64,000 nt of DNA from Thermoleophilaceae bacterium (GTDB lineage: Bacteria > Actinomycetota > Thermoleophilia > Solirubrobacterales > Thermoleophilaceae): NCBI GenBank assembly GCA_030447725.1, contig JAUJOQ010000001.1:75055-139054 (forward strand). The letters run 5' to 3'. Below the pieces are notes generated by a model. That model was not told the origin of the DNA and searched no databases. It saw only the letters and a program-made list of their open reading frames with translations. Shown in pieces: positions 1-9,429 of this stretch. Position numbers and translations under genes: made by a program. How positions within the stretch are numbered: the first letter of the stretch is position 1; each line of letters starts with the position of its first letter.

Positions 1-90
1 GGAACGTCGTTCCGGCGAGCACCGGACCGCTCACTCTCCGGCGAGCACCGGACCGCTCACTCTCCGGCGAGCACCGGACCGACTCGTCAC
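1..90. repeat. Intergenic repeat cluster, left-edge copy
   Basis: The window opens inside the palindrome GGAACGTCGTTCCGG, followed by three tandem copies of a unit of about 26 bp built on GGCGAGCACCGGACC and CTCACTCT. It matches the repeats at 18.2, 31.4, 41.6 and 49.9 kb, except that this copy reads GAGCACCGGAC where the others read GAGCACCGCAC. It lies just past the 3' end of the flippase gene. No ORF is credible here. The element continues to the left of the window. Confidence 0.85.
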
Positions 91-1643
91 AAAGCGGCAC
101 GGCGCCTGGTCAAGTCGGCCACCAGGGCGCGCTCATGGGGTCGCAGCACCAGCGCCGCGTAGGCCAGCCAGTAGAGCGCCGGCCCGCCGAACAGGACCGG
201 CGCCAGCGCGGGGAGGCTGTCGAGCTCCCACAGCAGCCGCGCCCCGACGAGCAGCCCCGCCAGCCCCGCCCCGAGCGCGTACGCGGGCAGCCACGCCTCG
301 CGAGCCAGCTCTCCCAGTCGCGCGCCGCTGGCCTCGAGTCCGATCCGCAACAGGAAGGGAAAGCCGACCGCGTACGCGATCGCGGTCCCGAGCGCGGGTC
401 CCTCGAGGCCTAGAGAAGGGGTGAGCGCCAGCGTGAGCGCGAGGTTCAGGGCAGCGATTCCCACCAGCGCGCGCGCGGCATCACGCGAGCGGCCGGCCCC
501 CACCAGGAAGCCCGGCGTGACCGCGAGCTGTCCGAGCAGGAGCCAGTAGGACACGAGGATCGCCAGCGCCGTGGCGCCGTCGCGGTAGGGCTGTCCCAGC
601 CATACCTCCAAGGCCGGCGCTGCGAGCACGATGGCGGTCACTGCCAGCGGCACCGTTACCGCGAGGGTGTACCTCGAGCCGCGGACCGCGAGCCCGTGCA
701 GGCGCGGCGCGTCCCCGCTCGCTCGAAACGCCGAGGCCGTGGGCAGCGCGGTTACCGTCACCGCCCCGTTGAGTGCGTAGAAGACGTTGTGGGCCCGCAC
801 CGGCCCCTCGTACAGGCCGACGCGGGTAGCCGACCCGAAGGCTCCGAGCACGATCCGGTCGAGTCCGTAGATCACGAGAACCGACACCTCGATGGCCAGC
901 AGGGGGCCCGCGGTGGGCAGGAAGTCTCGGATTCCTCGAGTGGTCACCGAGGCCGGCCGCAGGCGCCAGGGCAGGCCCAGCCGGAGCCGGGCCATGCCGC
1001 TGACCGTGCCGCTGATCAGCGGGATGGCGCCGTTGCCGGCGATCAGCAGCCACAGCTCGGCGTCGGCAGCGATCAGCCCGAGCATCAGCGCCGCGAACAC
1101 CGCCAGCGCGGCGATCTCGTTGGCGGCCGAGCGGGTGAGCAACAGGCTCGCGCGCAGGGCGTCGAGGTTGATCGTGGCCGCCAGCCCGACGGCGGTGACC
1201 AGTCCGAGCGCGAGCGCCCCCAGCTTGGCCTGGTGCTCCAGCTCGCCTTCGAGGAGGGCGACGGCTATCGCAAACCCGGCACCCGCTATGAGCAGGCCGG
1301 TGATCAGGCCGGCGACTGCGTAGAGCATGGCGCAGGTGGAGAACGTGCTCACACGCTCTCGGTCGCTGCGGGCGGCCGTCATCGCGGCCACCGCGGCGTT
1401 GCCCACGCTGTTCTTGAGGATCAGCAGGTAGACGGCCAGGGTGGCGACCAGGCCGTAGGTGCCGAGCTCCGCCGGCGTCAGGCGGCGGGCCAGCGCCGTG
1501 ACCACCACCAGGAGCACGACGAGCCCGCTCACCTGGGCCATCTGCTGCAGGAGCGACCCGCCGGCAACCTCGCGGGCGCCACCTGGTGAAGCGCGGGCTT
1601 CCACTCCGGGCGAGTCTCTCACGGCGGTCCGCCGCCTCCGCAT
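87..1643 (-). CDS. Wzx-type polysaccharide flippase (oligosaccharide transporter family)
   Basis: This 518-residue integral membrane protein has about 12-14 hydrophobic segments from residue 30 to the end and almost no long soluble loop, the build of the MATE/PST flippase superfamily. Such proteins move undecaprenyl-linked repeat units across the cytoplasmic membrane. The first 30 residues are Arg-rich and cytosolic. The ATG at 1643 is the first start in frame and faces the divergently transcribed glycosyltransferase at 1781 across 137 bp, where promoters for both are likely. The family is clear from topology and context. The substrate cannot be read from sequence. Confidence 0.85.
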   Translation of the reverse strand: MRRRRTAVRDSPGVEARASPGGAREVAGGSLLQQMAQVSGLVVLLVVVTALARRLTPAELGTYGLVATLAVYLLILKNSVGNAAVAAMTAARSDRERVSTFSTCAMLYAVAGLITGLLIAGAGFAIAVALLEGELEHQAKLGALALGLVTAVGLAATINLDALRASLLLTRSAANEIAALAVFAALMLGLIAADAELWLLIAGNGAIPLISGTVSGMARLRLGLPWRLRPASVTTRGIRDFLPTAGPLLAIEVSVLVIYGLDRIVLGAFGSATRVGLYEGPVRAHNVFYALNGAVTVTALPTASAFRASGDAPRLHGLAVRGSRYTLAVTVPLAVTAIVLAAPALEVWLGQPYRDGATALAILVSYWLLLGQLAVTPGFLVGAGRSRDAARALVGIAALNLALTLALTPSLGLEGPALGTAIAYAVGFPFLLRIGLEASGARLGELAREAWLPAYALGAGLAGLLVGARLLWELDSLPALAPVLFGGPALYWLAYAALVLRPHERALVADLTRRRAAL

Positions 1644-1780
1644 CGTCGGGACCCGGGGCGGGTTGAAACTTCCCGACCATTCCGTTTCACCGTCTCCTCT
1701 GTGGGTATCCCTTTCGAAGGCCGTGCTCCGGGGGGACCACGATCAGGATCCGGCATGCATGCGCGTCCGGCCCGACCTCC

Positions 1781-2614
1781 ATGAATCCGGTAAAGCAACT
1801 CACACCCCTCACATCCGTCGTTTCCCGGGCGGGGCATCCAGGCGCGTCGATAAGGCGCCGGAACGTCCTCGGCGTGCCGATCGCGATCACCGACTACGCC
1901 GGCACGATGGACGTGATGGAGGAGATGATGGCCAGGCGCGCGCCGGGCTGGATCTGCGCAGCCGCGGTGCACTCGCTGATGATGGCCCGCGACGACGCGG
2001 AGATGAGGGGCGCGCTCACGCGCGCGACGATCACCGTTCCGGACGGGGTGCCGGTGGCGTGGGCGGCCAAGATGCTCGGCGAGGATCTCCCTCAGCGCGT
2101 CTACGGGCCGGAGCTGATGCGCCGCTTCTGCGACCGCTCCGCGGAGAACGGTCACCGGGTCTGGCTCTACGGTGGCCGCGACCAGGGCGCGCTCGTGCAG
2201 CTGGCGCTGAACCTGCGCCGCCGCCACCCGGGCATCCGGATCGTCGGCGGCTACTCCCCGCCCTTCCGTCAACTCTCCGAGAGCGAAGACGAAGGGATCG
2301 CGAGCCAGATCAACGCGGACCGCCCCGACGTGCTGTGGGTGGGCATCGGCGCGCCCAAGCAGGAGAAGTGGATGGCCCGCATGCGCGACCGGCTCGACGT
2401 GCCGGTGATGTGCGCGGTGGGCGCCGCCTTCGACTTCCACGCCGGACGGGTCTCCCAGGCGCCGCCCTGGATGCAGGAGCGCGGACTTGAGTGGACCTAC
2501 CGGATCGCGCAGGAGCCGCGCAGGCTCCTGCCGCGCTACATGGAGACCAACCCGCGCTTCATGCTCGGATTCGCACGCCAGTATCTGCGCGAGCGCGCCA
2601 CCGGAAGGCTCTGA
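1781..2614 (+). CDS. WecG/TagA/CpsF-family glycosyltransferase
   Basis: This 277-residue protein belongs to GT family 26, which moves N-acetylmannosamine-type sugars onto lipid-linked acceptors on the inner face of the membrane. Family motifs are visible: VPDGVPVAWAAKMLG near residue 86, a central DVLWVGIGAPKQEKW block near 185-200, and CAVGAAFDFHAGR near 212. The C-terminal half has the basic and aromatic residues thought to bind membrane in this family. It precedes a nucleotide-sugar reductase by 20 bp and probably shares its transcript. A second member lies at 28617. Which sugar it uses is unknown. Confidence 0.87.
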   Translation: MNPVKQLTPLTSVVSRAGHPGASIRRRNVLGVPIAITDYAGTMDVMEEMMARRAPGWICAAAVHSLMMARDDAEMRGALTRATITVPDGVPVAWAAKMLGEDLPQRVYGPELMRRFCDRSAENGHRVWLYGGRDQGALVQLALNLRRRHPGIRIVGGYSPPFRQLSESEDEGIASQINADRPDVLWVGIGAPKQEKWMARMRDRLDVPVMCAVGAAFDFHAGRVSQAPPWMQERGLEWTYRIAQEPRRLLPRYMETNPRFMLGFARQYLRERATGRL

Positions 2615-2634
2615 CCGGCCGTACACTGCGCAGC

Positions 2635-3567
2635 GTGCCGGAGCGCGCCACCTCTCCAGCATTCGTCACGGGGGGCGGCGGATTCGCCGGGCGGCACCTG
2701 GTACAGCGACTGACGAGCGGTGGGGAGGCGCCTCGTGCGCCTTCCCACGCTCAGCTGGACCTGCTCGACGCCGACGCGGTGCGCGCGGCCCTGCGCGATC
2801 AGCAGCCCGCCACCGTCTTTCATCTGGCCGCGTTCAGCAGCGCCCGGCTGTCCTGGGACAGGCCCCGGGACGCTCTGCACACGAACATCGAGATGACCCT
2901 GAACCTGCTCGAGGCGGTCCGCGAAGAGTCGCCGGACACAAGGGTTCTGCTGGTGAGCTCGGGTCAGGTCTACGGGCATGCGGAGGAGCTGCCGGTTACC
3001 GAGGACGCGCCGCTGGCCCCCCCGAGCCCATACGCCGTCTCGAAGGTGGCCTGTGACCTGCTGGGCCGCCAGTACGCCGCTGCCTTCGGGCTGCGGGTAA
3101 CCGTCATGAGGCCCTTCAACCACGCCGGACCCGGCCAGTCGGACGAGTACGTGCTCGGCACCCTCGCGCGGCAGGTGGCGGATGCGGAGAGGGCGGGGGC
3201 GAGCGAGGCCCTGCTCCGCACCGGCGACACCTCGGTACGACGTGACTTCACCGACGTGCGCGACGTCGTGCGCGGGTACGAGCTGGCAGCCGGCGCGCTG
3301 CCGGGTGTCTACAACGTCTGCACCGGTCACGCCACGCCCATCGCCGCCCTCGTCGACCTGATCCGGGAGGTCGCGACCGTGTCCGTGCATCACGAGGTCG
3401 ATCCCGGCCGGGTGAGGGGCGGCGAGGCCCCCGAGATGCGCGGCTCGCACGAACGGCTCACCACCGCGACTGGCTGGGAACCGGAGATATCGCTCGAGCA
3501 GACCGTGCGCGACACGCTCGACTGGTGGCGTGCCCAGGCCGCACCCCGGGCCCACTCCCGGGGTTAG
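2635..3567 (+). CDS. NAD-dependent epimerase/dehydratase, probably GDP-6-deoxymannose reductase type
   Basis: An extended short-chain dehydrogenase of about 310 residues that likely makes a deoxy nucleotide sugar for the surrounding glycosyltransferases. It begins with the Rossmann motif TGGGGFAGRHLV. The catalytic YAVSK (Tyr-x-x-x-Lys) comes from SPYAVSKVACDLL, and the block RPFNHAGPGQ is typical of GDP-4-dehydro-6-deoxy-D-mannose reductases. I chose the GTG at 2635 because the open frame upstream lies inside the preceding gene and has no family similarity, and the nucleotide-binding strand starts nine residues after this GTG. The exact product, a GDP-6-deoxyhexose such as rhamnose or talose, is inferred. 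Confidence 0.8.
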   Translation: MPERATSPAFVTGGGGFAGRHLVQRLTSGGEAPRAPSHAQLDLLDADAVRAALRDQQPATVFHLAAFSSARLSWDRPRDALHTNIEMTLNLLEAVREESPDTRVLLVSSGQVYGHAEELPVTEDAPLAPPSPYAVSKVACDLLGRQYAAAFGLRVTVMRPFNHAGPGQSDEYVLGTLARQVADAERAGASEALLRTGDTSVRRDFTDVRDVVRGYELAAGALPGVYNVCTGHATPIAALVDLIREVATVSVHHEVDPGRVRGGEAPEMRGSHERLTTATGWEPEISLEQTVRDTLDWWRAQAAPRAHSRG

Positions 3568-3575
3568 GCGGTCAG

Positions 3576-5423
3576 ATGACGCGCACGTGGCACACCTGCC
3601 TGACCGTGATGACGCTGGCCGCGGCGGCGTTCGCGGCTGGCGCACCCGCCGAAGCCAGCACGGTGAAACGGTCCTTCACCCTCGAGCCGGGCAGCGGGTT
3701 CCGGGCCCTGGTGCCCGCGCCGGGCGAGCGCCCTTTGGTGCGCCGCGGCCCGGGCGTGAGCGTGAAACCGGGGCGCGCCCGGCGGCGTGACTCGCTCCTC
3801 TTCTTCGCCCAGCTCACGGATCTGCAGGTGGCCGACGAGACCTCCCCCGCCCGCAAGGAGTACCTGAGCAACGGAGGCGACACCAGCTGGCGCCCCCAGG
3901 AAGCGCTGACAACCCAGGCGGCGGAGCAGCTCGTGCGCGCCCTCGACGCCCATCGCGTCAGCGAGCTGCGCTCCGCTCGGGGGCGCCGCGCACGGCTGAG
4001 CATGACGCTGGTGACCGGCGACCAGACCGACAACGCCCAGCTCAACGAAACCCGCTGGTACCTGTCGCTGCTGGACGGCGGCAGGGTCGACCCGTCGTCT
4101 GGGAGCACCCCGTGCGAGGGCGCGCCGGCCGGCTACACCGGCGTCCAGGACTGGTCGGACTTCCCCTTCGGCGTGTCCGCCGCGCGCCTGGGCATGTTCT
4201 GGGACCCCGGGCGCGGCGGCGCCAGCGGCCGCTACGGAGATCTGGTCTACCCCGGCCTGATGGAGCGCGCGCAGAGGCCCTTCACCGCCCGCGGCCTCGG
4301 CACGCCGTGGTACGCGGTGGCGGGCAACCACGACGTGCTGCGCCAGGGCTTTGCCCCCGGCGATCACCCGGCGTTCGACGACGCGCTGGCCACCGGCTGT
4401 CGCAAGGCCTTCCCGAGCGACGCCCTGCCGCCTGGCAGCCTGGGCGCGCGCGGTCAGGGCCAGGTGCTGGAGCGCCTGGCGGATCCCGCCGTGCTCGAGC
4501 AGCTGGCCCGCGACTCTCGCCCGGTGAACGCCGACCCCGACCGCCGGATGGTGAGCAGGCGGGAGATGAAGGCGCTGCACGGCGGCGAGGACTCGGCGCA
4601 CGGCTTCGGCCTGGTCGACGGCGCGCAGCTGCGCCGGTCCGCGGGCGCGGCGTCCTATTACGCCTTCAGCCCGCGGAGGGGCGTGCAGGTGATCGCTCTG
4701 GACACCGCCGCCGAGGGTGGACGCTCCAACGGCAACCTCGACGATCCTCAGTACCGCTGGCTGGCCCGCGAGCTGGACCGCAGCACCTCGGTCACCCTCG
4801 ACGCGCGGGGGCGTCTGCGCCGCGACCGCGACCCGGAGCGGCTGGTGATCGTGACCGGGCATCACCCACTGGCCACGATGGACAACAACTGGGCCGACGA
4901 GCGAGTGCCGGCCTGTGAGGGTGCGCGCGCGGTGGGCTGCGATCTCGATCCGCGTTCCTCGGTGCCGCTGCACCTGGGCACGAACGGCCGCCGGTCCGTG
5001 CTGGCCCTGCTGCGGCGCCACCCCGGGGTCGTGGCCTACGTGGCCGGGCACACCCACGCCAACGGGGTCACCCCGTACTTCCGCCGCGGCCGCCGCGGCG
5101 GGTTCTGGGAGGTGGTCACGGCGTCGAGCATCGACTTCCCCGGCCAGGCCCGGCTGCTCGAGCTGATGGACAACCGCGACGGCACCCTGTCGCTGTTCGG
5201 CACCCTGGTCAACCAGGCCTCGCCGCTGGCCCCTCCTCCTCCCGGAACGTCCGCCGACCAGATGACCGACGTGCAGCTGGCCTCCCTGGCCCGTGCACTG
5301 GCCGGCAACCAGAACCTGCGGCGCTTCGCCGCCGGCGCCCTTGGCCGCCGCTCCGACCGCAACGTGGAGCTGGTACTGCGCGACCCGCGGCGGCTGGCCG
5401 CGGGCGCTCAGCCGTCGCGATAG
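3576..5423 (+). CDS. Secreted metallophosphoesterase, TIGR03767 type
   Basis: A 615-residue exported calcineurin-like phosphoesterase. The ATG at 3576 gives a clean Sec signal peptide (MTRTWHTCLTVMTLAAAAFA, cleaved near Ala-Glu-Ala-Ser). Metal-binding motifs occur in order: FAQLTDLQVADE, LVTGDQTDNAQLNE, YAVAGNHDV, VTGHHPL and YVAGHTHANG. Length and motif spacing fit the actinobacterial family often named PPA1498/TIGR03767. It starts 8 bp after the reductase gene and its 3' end overlaps the convergent glycosyltransferase by 16 bp. Substrate is unknown; phosphodiesters or polymer phosphates are possible. Confidence 0.85.
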   Translation: MTRTWHTCLTVMTLAAAAFAAGAPAEASTVKRSFTLEPGSGFRALVPAPGERPLVRRGPGVSVKPGRARRRDSLLFFAQLTDLQVADETSPARKEYLSNGGDTSWRPQEALTTQAAEQLVRALDAHRVSELRSARGRRARLSMTLVTGDQTDNAQLNETRWYLSLLDGGRVDPSSGSTPCEGAPAGYTGVQDWSDFPFGVSAARLGMFWDPGRGGASGRYGDLVYPGLMERAQRPFTARGLGTPWYAVAGNHDVLRQGFAPGDHPAFDDALATGCRKAFPSDALPPGSLGARGQGQVLERLADPAVLEQLARDSRPVNADPDRRMVSRREMKALHGGEDSAHGFGLVDGAQLRRSAGAASYYAFSPRRGVQVIALDTAAEGGRSNGNLDDPQYRWLARELDRSTSVTLDARGRLRRDRDPERLVIVTGHHPLATMDNNWADERVPACEGARAVGCDLDPRSSVPLHLGTNGRRSVLALLRRHPGVVAYVAGHTHANGVTPYFRRGRRGGFWEVVTASSIDFPGQARLLELMDNRDGTLSLFGTLVNQASPLAPPPPGTSADQMTDVQLASLARALAGNQNLRRFAAGALGRRSDRNVELVLRDPRRLAAGAQPSR

Positions 5424-6547
5424 AGGCGCAGCAGATCGCGCGTGAACCGCTCCTGGGAGTGGTTGGCGCGGGCGCGGGCGATCAGCTCCTCCCCCTCGGA
5501 CTCGCGCCGGCGCGGATCCTTCCACAGCGCCGCCAGACGGGCGGCGAAGGCGTTCCCGTCGTGCAAGGGCACACAGCTGCCGGCGCCGATCAGCTCGGGC
5601 AGCCCGCCCATCGCCGTAGCCACCACGGGCACGCCCTGAGCCATCGCCTCGAGCGCCGAGTACGGCGAGAACTCGTGGCAGTGGGAGGGCACGAGCACCG
5701 CCGCCGCTTCGCCCAGCAGGTCCTGCACCCTCTCCGGCGAGACCCGGCCCAGCAGCTCAACCTCCGAGCCGGTGCGGGCGGCCAGCGCCTCGAGGCGCCC
5801 GCGCTCCGGTCCGTCGCCGGCCACGCGCAGCGGCACGCCCGCCGCCGCACACGCCGAGATCGCGTCGTCCACCCCCTTCTCGGGCGAGAGGCGCGAGAGC
5901 ACCAGGGCGTACGCACCTTCGTGAGCCCGGCTGCGTTCGGCGAAGGCGTCCGCGGGCAGCGCATGGGGTATCACCTGCACCCGCTCGCGGGGCAGCCCGA
6001 GAAAGGCCACGCGGTCGGCGGCCCACGCGCTCGGCGTGACGAAGCGATCGACCGAGGCGAGCACCGTCGGGTGGTGGACCGAGAGGGCGGTGGCGTAGGC
6101 CACGGCCTGGGGCAGCGAACGCCTGCAGTTGAGCACGAGCCCCGGGAGCGAGTTGCGGCCACGGCAGCGCGTGCACGGGCCGCCGTCGCGCTCGCCCAGG
6201 CCGGTGGCGCAGAAGAGCCGCACGTTGTGCAGGGTGAGCGCCACCTTGGCGCCGGCCTCGCGGGCCGCCGCCAGGCCGCGCGCGCCGATCAGCGGCAACG
6301 TGTTGTGCGCATGGGCCACGCTGGCGCGCATGCTCCGGACCGCGGCGGCGATCCCCTCGTCACCCGCCCCACCACGTATGAGGGCCGCCGCTGCACGCGC
6401 GGGGCCCACATCGGACGAGCGGCGCTCGAACAGCTCGTGGACCACGCCCGCGCTCGCGAGCGCATCGAGGTGCAGCGATACCGCGCGCTCCTCACCGCCC
6501 TCGACGCGGTAGCGGTTGTGAAGGACGAGTACGCGCGGGTCGGTCAC
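5408..6547 (-). CDS. Glycosyltransferase family 4
   Basis: A 379-residue GT-B protein. The N-terminal domain starts with RVLVLHNRYRVEGGEERAV, the C-terminal domain has LSRLSPEKGVDDAI as the nucleotide-sugar lobe, and the E-x7-E motif lies in HEFSPYSALEAMAQG. A CRGRNSLPG segment near residue 120 is common in GT4 enzymes that act on bacterial surface polymers. The start is a GTG, 27 bp from the divergent GT2 gene at 6575. The 3' end overlaps the convergent phosphoesterase by 16 bp. Donor and acceptor cannot be read from the sequence. Confidence 0.85.
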   Translation of the reverse strand: MTDPRVLVLHNRYRVEGGEERAVSLHLDALASAGVVHELFERRSSDVGPARAAAALIRGGAGDEGIAAAVRSMRASVAHAHNTLPLIGARGLAAAREAGAKVALTLHNVRLFCATGLGERDGGPCTRCRGRNSLPGLVLNCRRSLPQAVAYATALSVHHPTVLASVDRFVTPSAWAADRVAFLGLPRERVQVIPHALPADAFAERSRAHEGAYALVLSRLSPEKGVDDAISACAAAGVPLRVAGDGPERGRLEALAARTGSEVELLGRVSPERVQDLLGEAAAVLVPSHCHEFSPYSALEAMAQGVPVVATAMGGLPELIGAGSCVPLHDGNAFAARLAALWKDPRRRESEGEELIARARANHSQERFTRDLLRLYRDG

Positions 6548-6574
6548 GGGACCCGCTCTAACCTACCGGGGGCG

Positions 6575-7417
6575 ATGTCCGCGCCCGCCGTCTCCGTCGT
6601 GGTGCCCACGCGCAACCGGGCCACCTATCTGGCCGTGACCCTCGAGTCGCTGGCGGACCAGCACGTCGGGGTCCCCTACGAGGTGGTCGTAGTCGATGAC
6701 GGCTCCACCGATGCGACTCGCACGGTGGCCGATCTTGCCGGGGCGAGATACGAGAGACACGAGCGCCCGCGCGGTCCCAATGCCGCTCGAAACACCGGAA
6801 TCGCTGCCGCCAGCGCCCCGCTCATAGCGCTCGTGGACGACGATGTGCACGCGCCGGAGCGATGGCTGGCGGAGCTGGTGGCCGGAGCGCGCCGCCACGA
6901 CTGGGCCGAGGCGCTCGGCGGACCGATCCGGGCCAGCCTCGAGGGGCCCGCGCCCGGAGCGTGCGGGCGAGAAGGAGCACCGATCACCACCCTCGACCTC
7001 GGCCCGGCCGACCGCGAGACCGACTTCGTGTGGAGCGCCAACATGGCCGTCCGGCGCGAGGCCGTCGAGCGCGTGGGGGGCTTCGACGAGGATGTGCCGA
7101 TCTACGGTGACGAGGAGGAGTGGCTGATGCGCCTGCACGCAGCCGGAGGGCGGGTGGCCTACGTGGCCGCGGCCGGGCTGGCGCATCGTCGCGCGGGCGC
7201 CGACGCCCGGCTGCGATCCCTGGCTCTCGCCGAGTACAGGCGCGGACGGGCCGCGATGCGCAGCGACCGCCGCAAGGGCGCCTCCCCCAGCCTGCCGCGC
7301 GAGCTGCGCCACCTGGCGGGAGCGGGCTGGCACACCGTGCGCCGCCGCTGCCCCCAGGGATTGATCATGGGAGCGCACTCGGCCGGCCGGGTGGCCGAGA
7401 CGCTGCACCGTTCGTGA
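6575..7417 (+). CDS. Glycosyltransferase family 2
   Basis: A 280-residue GT-A enzyme. It opens with SAPAVSVVVPTRNRATYLAVTL, then VVVDDGSTDAT for nucleotide binding, IALVDDDVHAPERWL carrying the DxD metal motif, and a conserved FDEDVPIYGDEEEW region that supplies the catalytic base in this family. The ATG at 6575 follows GGGGG closely and removes more than 370 out-of-family residues upstream. The stop overlaps the next start as GTGA, so the two genes are probably translated together. Confidence 0.88.
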   Translation: MSAPAVSVVVPTRNRATYLAVTLESLADQHVGVPYEVVVVDDGSTDATRTVADLAGARYERHERPRGPNAARNTGIAAASAPLIALVDDDVHAPERWLAELVAGARRHDWAEALGGPIRASLEGPAPGACGREGAPITTLDLGPADRETDFVWSANMAVRREAVERVGGFDEDVPIYGDEEEWLMRLHAAGGRVAYVAAAGLAHRRAGADARLRSLALAEYRRGRAAMRSDRRKGASPSLPRELRHLAGAGWHTVRRRCPQGLIMGAHSAGRVAETLHRS

Positions 7418-9429
7418 CCGGCCTCCCCGATCCCGCCACCTTCGTTTCCGGCGAATCGGGCACGGTCGGCGGAATCCGCCTGACGGTCACCCGCACACTC
7501 GCCGACGCCGCCCTCGGCGCCGCCGCGGCACTGTCTTTCACCGGCCGGCGGCTCGACCGCCTGGCGGCCGCCCAGCAGCCGCGGCGGGTGCTCGTACTCT
7601 CGGTCTACCGGCCCGGGTCGAGCCTGCCTGAAGCCGTCGGTCGCCTTGCCTCGGACCGCCACGACGTGCGTTTGGTGCTGGGCTCCACCGGCGAGGTCGA
7701 GCCCACCCTGGAGGGCCACACGGCCCTCACCCAGATGAGCGGCGGCAAGTTCGAGAACCTCAACCGGCTGCTGGGCGCCGCACCGCCGCTCCACGGATAC
7801 GACTGGCTGCTCGTGGTGGACGACGACGTGGCGCTGGCGCCCCGCTTTCTCGACCGCTATATCGCGCTGTGCGAGCGGCTGGGCCTCCACCTCTCCCAGC
7901 CCGCGCAGTCGATGCGCAGCCACGCCGCCTGGCAGGTCACCCGCCGCCGGCCGTTCTCGCTTGCGCGGGTCACCCGCTACGTGGAGATCGGGCCGGTCAC
8001 GGCCTTCACCCGACCGGTGGCGCAGGCGCTGACGCCCTTCCCCGAGCTGCGGTTCGGCTGGGGCCTCGACAATCACTGGGGCGCTCTCGCGCGTGAGCAC
8101 GGATGGCGGCTCGGGGTGGTCGACGCGCTGCCGGTGCGCCACGAGACCCAGCACGTGGCCACCAACTACGCGCACGCCGACGCGATCGCCGAGGCCCAGG
8201 CATTCCTGGCGGACCGGCCCTATGTTGGCACCGAGGAGGCCCAGCGAACCGTGCGCACCATCCGGCGCGTGAGCCGCGTCGGTCCCAGTGCCGAGGGCGC
8301 CGCCAGACGCGTCCTGGTGGTGCCCAAGTGGTATCCGTGGCCCGACCAGCCGGTACTGGGCCAGTTCTGCCGCGAGCACGCTCGCGCGCTGTCGGGCCGG
8401 CACGACGTGGTGGTGCTCGCCTCATGGGCCACCCCCTCACCCGACTTTGCCGTGTACAGGCTGACGGACGAGGTGGAGGACGGCCTGCGGACGTTGCGGG
8501 TGCGCTACCGGCGCCCGCGGGTGCGCGCGCTGGCGATGGTCTGCCAGCTGGCAGGGATGCTGGCCGCCCTGATGCGGCTGCGGCGAGAGGGCTTTCGGCC
8601 CGACGTGGTGCACGCCCACGTGTTCTCCGCCGGACTGCCGGCTCTTGTGCTGGGGCGCCTCAGCTGCGCCGCTGTGGTGATCACCGAGCACTACACCGGC
8701 TTCCAGCGCGGCCTGATCCGAGGTGCCGACCTCCTCACCGCCAGGGTTGCCTTCACCGGCGCCGACCTGGTGGCGCCCGTCAGCGCGGAGCTGGGCGACC
8801 ACCTGCGCAAGATCGCGCCGCGGGCGCGGATGCGCGTGATGCCGAACGTGGTGGACACCGAGGTGTTCACCGCCGGCGCGCGCGACCGCCGTCAGGGCCC
8901 GGTCCGCCTGCTGACGGTGGGCGCCCTGGCGGAGAAGAAGGGACACACCTACCTGCTCGACGCGCTGGCCGACCTGCGCACGCGCCGCGAGGTCACGCTG
9001 GAGCTGGTGGGCGGCGGCGAGCTGCGCGAGCAGCTGGAGGAGCAGGCGCGGCGTCTGGGTCTGTCCGGGTCGGTGCGCTTCCACGGCGATGCGCCCAAGG
9101 AGAGGGTTGCCGAGCTGATGCGCGAGGCAGACCTGTTCGTGCTGCCGAGCCTGCACGAAACCTTCGGCTGCGTGCTGATCGAAGCGATGGCCAGCGGGCT
9201 GCCCTCGGTCGCCACCCGGGTCGGCGGGGTGCCGGAGGTGCTCATGCCCGACGCCGGCGCACTGGTGGCTCCCGGCGACGCCGCCGCGCTCGCCGCGGCG
9301 ATCGAGCAGACCCTGGGGCGCGAGTTCGACGCCGCGAAGCTCACGCAGTCGGCGCGGGAGCGGTACTCCTACGACGCTTTCGCACGGGCGTGGAGCGAGA
9401 TCTATGAGTCGCTTGGCGGGGTTGGGTAG
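7414..9429 (+). CDS. Two-domain glycosyltransferase: GT-A-like N-terminus fused to GT4
   Basis: This 671-residue protein joins two catalytic modules. Residues about 50-260 form a GT-A-like domain with DWLLVVDDDVALAPRFLDRY as the DxD site and a late H-E-T-Q-H segment; it recalls DUF707-type transferases. Residues about 300-670 are a full GT4 enzyme beginning RVLVVPKWYPWPDQPVLGQF, with EHYTGFQRGL, VGALAEKKGHTYL and HETFGCVLIEAMASG. The GTG at 7414 overlaps the previous stop (GTGA), which fixes the start. Such a chain could add two residues in sequence to one acceptor. Each domain call is firm for GT4 and moderate for the N-terminal domain. Confidence 0.82.
   Translation: MTGLPDPATFVSGESGTVGGIRLTVTRTLADAALGAAAALSFTGRRLDRLAAAQQPRRVLVLSVYRPGSSLPEAVGRLASDRHDVRLVLGSTGEVEPTLEGHTALTQMSGGKFENLNRLLGAAPPLHGYDWLLVVDDDVALAPRFLDRYIALCERLGLHLSQPAQSMRSHAAWQVTRRRPFSLARVTRYVEIGPVTAFTRPVAQALTPFPELRFGWGLDNHWGALAREHGWRLGVVDALPVRHETQHVATNYAHADAIAEAQAFLADRPYVGTEEAQRTVRTIRRVSRVGPSAEGAARRVLVVPKWYPWPDQPVLGQFCREHARALSGRHDVVVLASWATPSPDFAVYRLTDEVEDGLRTLRVRYRRPRVRALAMVCQLAGMLAALMRLRREGFRPDVVHAHVFSAGLPALVLGRLSCAAVVITEHYTGFQRGLIRGADLLTARVAFTGADLVAPVSAELGDHLRKIAPRARMRVMPNVVDTEVFTAGARDRRQGPVRLLTVGALAEKKGHTYLLDALADLRTRREVTLELVGGGELREQLEEQARRLGLSGSVRFHGDAPKERVAELMREADLFVLPSLHETFGCVLIEAMASGLPSVATRVGGVPEVLMPDAGALVAPGDAAALAAAIEQTLGREFDAAKLTQSARERYSYDAFARAWSEIYESLGGVG

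Noticed and set aside
3564-5525. Long minus-strand open frame opposite the metallophosphoesterase
   Set aside because: The plus strand carries a signal peptide and all metallophosphoesterase motifs; the antisense frame has none.
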